Source: Azovibrio restrictus DSM 23866 (GTDB lineage: Bacteria > Pseudomonadota > Gammaproteobacteria > Burkholderiales > Rhodocyclaceae). From it: a stretch of DNA of 64,000 nucleotides. Positions 62,442 through 64,000 of this stretch are shown in pieces; the stretch's first letter is position 1; each line of letters begins with the position of its first letter. The notes below the pieces were generated by a model. That model worked only from the letters and a program-made list of their open reading frames with translations. It was not told the origin of the DNA and ran no database searches. The position numbers were made by a program, and so were the translations under genes. The DNA lies in the NCBI RefSeq assembly GCF_000429665.1, contig NZ_AUCH01000008.1:130460-194459 (forward strand). The letters are read 5' to 3'.

Positions 62442-63181
62442 CCGGGAATGCGATAAATGTAGAGCCGGTCCACCGGGCTTCCGGCGGGGCCGGCCAGGGA
62501 TTCGGGCACCTGCCCGGGCACGGGGAAGGCCTTGCTGATGAACAGGCTGCCGGGGCGCATTTCCTGGCAGGCCTTGCGCCAGAGGGCGGCCATGGGGGCG
62601 GGGGACAAAAAACAATAGACCGCCTGATAGGGGGCCAGTCCGTGCTGCCACAGGTCGCCCCAGTGCCAGTTCTTGATTTTCCCCCGGGTGCGCAGCCAGC
62701 CGGCGAGCCAGGGCAGGGGCGCATTTTCGATGCCGTTCAGGTGCAGGTCCGGACGCTGGCGGCCCAGGGGCAGCAGCAGGCTGCCAATACCGGCGCCAAT
62801 GTCCAGCACCCGGGCTTGCCGGGGCAGGAGCGCAGCCAGTCTGGCGGCGGTACTGGCGCCGCTCAGGTAAAGGGGTATCTGGCCTGATGCGGCACCCCGG
62901 AAGACCAGGAACAGGACCATGAACATGCCCAGATACCAGATAGGCGATATCTGCAGCTGCAGGGCGGCCCAGAGCAGGGGCGCGAACAGGAGGTGGATGG
63001 CCTGCCACCACCAGGGCTGGCGTGTGAGCCTGGCGGCTGCGAATGCGGCTGCACCTATGGCAGCGGCAACCAGGGCCCAGTCCCAGGCGGCCGCCCGCAG
63101 ATAATAGTAGGGCCAGGCCAGACTGAAGATCAGAAGGGCGGCGGCGGCCTGCAGGGAGAGTTGGCGGTGGTGGGCGGACAT
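62438..63181 (-). CDS. SAM-dependent methyltransferase with N-terminal membrane segments
   Basis: 247 residues. Three to four hydrophobic helices cover about 8-100 (LLIFSLAWPYYYLRAAAWDW and WYLGMFMVLFLVFRG). The cytoplasmic part has the SAM-binding motif I VLDIGAGIGSLLLPLG, an acidic IEN at strand 2, and a short Rossmann domain ending RLYIYRIPG. The substrate is unknown. It is directly upstream of the histidine kinase with a 4-base overlap, so the two are translationally coupled, an unusual pairing. Confidence 0.8.
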   Translation of the reverse strand: MSAHHRQLSLQAAAALLIFSLAWPYYYLRAAAWDWALVAAAIGAAAFAAARLTRQPWWWQAIHLLFAPLLWAALQLQISPIWYLGMFMVLFLVFRGAASGQIPLYLSGASTAARLAALLPRQARVLDIGAGIGSLLLPLGRQRPDLHLNGIENAPLPWLAGWLRTRGKIKNWHWGDLWQHGLAPYQAVYCFLSPAPMAALWRKACQEMRPGSLFISKAFPVPGQVPESLAGPAGSPVDRLYIYRIPG

Positions 63182-63272
63182 GACAGGGAGAAGGAAATTG
63201 GCGCAATTCTAATCGCAAGCCCTGGATTTTGCCGGAGCTGCTGCTATAATGCGCGCCGCTTCCAAAATCTTG

Positions 63273-63301
63273 TTGACAGTGTTCAGGTCGATCAGGATAA
63301 T
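63273..63301 (+). promoter_or_regulatory. Strong sigma-70-type promoter of the tRNA-tuf operon
   Basis: -35 TTGACA (63273-63278, perfect), a 17-base spacer, -10 GATAAT (63296-63301). A second -10, TATAAT at 63245-63250, lies about 50 bases upstream without a good -35 and may be a weaker tandem promoter. Confidence 0.75.
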
Positions 63302-63316
63302 GCGTCGCTTCTGTTT

Positions 63317-63402
<86 letters not shown>

Positions 63403-63435
63403 GTTAATGTTGATCTGAGTAGTGGGTGTAGTGAC

Positions 63436-63509
63436 GCGGGTGTAGCTCAATGGTAGAGCTGAAGCCTTCCAAGCTTAAGACGAGGGTTCGATTCCCTTCA
63501 CCCGCTCCA
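63436..63509 (+). tRNA. tRNA-Gly (anticodon TCC)
   Basis: 74 bases. The acceptor GCGGGTG pairs with CACCCGC, the D arm has AGCTCAATGGTAGAGCT, the anticodon loop is CTTCCAA, the T arm GAGGGTTCGATTCCCTT, and CCA is encoded. It reads GGA and GGG. Confidence 0.97.
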
Positions 63510-63523
63510 GGTCGCTGAAGATT

Positions 63524-63598
<75 letters not shown>

Positions 63599-63647
63599 TC
63601 GCCTGCTTGGCGTCTGAATTTCTTTCTATTTGATTTGGGGAGTTGTG

Positions 63648-64000
<353 letters not shown>

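Noticed and set aside
63195..63212. AATTGGCGCAATT near-palindrome upstream of the methyltransferase as an operator
   Set aside because: Only one copy, no associated regulator known, and it could arise by chance in an AT-richer gap.

Overview
This 64 kb window is ordinary chromosomal DNA of a GC-rich betaproteobacterium, most likely a member of the Rhodocyclales (an Azospira-like organism). That placement is an inference from gene content and order: pilMNOPQ-aroK-aroB-gltBD, lptM-lysA facing cyaY, divergent mrcA/pilM, tRNA-Tyr-Gly-Thr-tuf, a class I PHA synthase with a PhaM-like granule protein, and the oxygen-independent ubiquinone genes ubiUVT. No phage, insertion sequence, CRISPR array or rRNA was seen. 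Nearly all of the window is coding, and no gene-free stretch exceeds about 250 bases.

Layout. 1-3,100: the tail of a MocR-type regulator, ccoG (cytochrome oxidase assembly), a solitary Mrr-type restriction endonuclease and tRNA-Gly(CCC). 3,070-8,360: a flavin reductase, mutY, a minus-strand chain rapZ - NusG-II protein - Gx transporter - ubiX, and an M20 amidohydrolase. 8,400-14,790: a divergent lysine-aminomutase-like radical SAM protein, two small DUF1289 proteins either side of a Spy/CpxP-like periplasmic protein, HMG-CoA lyase, an MBL hydrolase and phaC. 14,790-17,360: a TerC/Alx-type metal exporter with a structured leader, and a CorC/HlyC membrane protein. 17,370-26,550 (minus strand): ubiT, ubiV, ubiU, then the rod-shape operon read as mreB-mreC-mreD-mrdA-rodA-rlpA. 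26,700-30,490: gatC-gatA-(lipoprotein)-gatB. 30,540-36,740: a DUF4124-like protein with pyrE, xth, a yqjD/E/K-like membrane-protein cluster, ampG and a STAS protein. 36,750-42,880: hslVU, lysA-lptM, cyaY and mrcA. 43,040-56,010: pilMNOPQ, aroK, aroB, gltB and gltD. 56,120-64,000: a membrane winged-helix protein that may belong to the YEATS-associated three-TM family, glmU, two unknown small exported or membrane proteins, phaM, a convergent response-regulator/histidine-kinase pair with a membrane methyltransferase, three tRNAs and the start of tuf.

Themes. Several genes serve cell-wall growth and shape (mreBCD, PBP2, RodA, RlpA, PBP1A, AmpG, GlmU, LysA). Others serve respiratory life with variable oxygen (ccoG, ubiX, ubiUVT). 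PHA storage is represented by phaC and phaM, and nitrogen assimilation by gltBD. The most useful regulatory observations are a perfectly palindromic FNR-type site placed like a class II activator site before ubiU, a leader with intrinsic terminator and possible antiterminator before the TerC gene, and a promoter followed at once by an intrinsic terminator in front of gltB. The least understood proteins are the product at 56,124-56,888, the radical SAM protein at 8,521-9,864, the gat-operon lipoprotein and the degenerate receiver at the end of the histidine kinase. I did not find a clear new multi-gene system.
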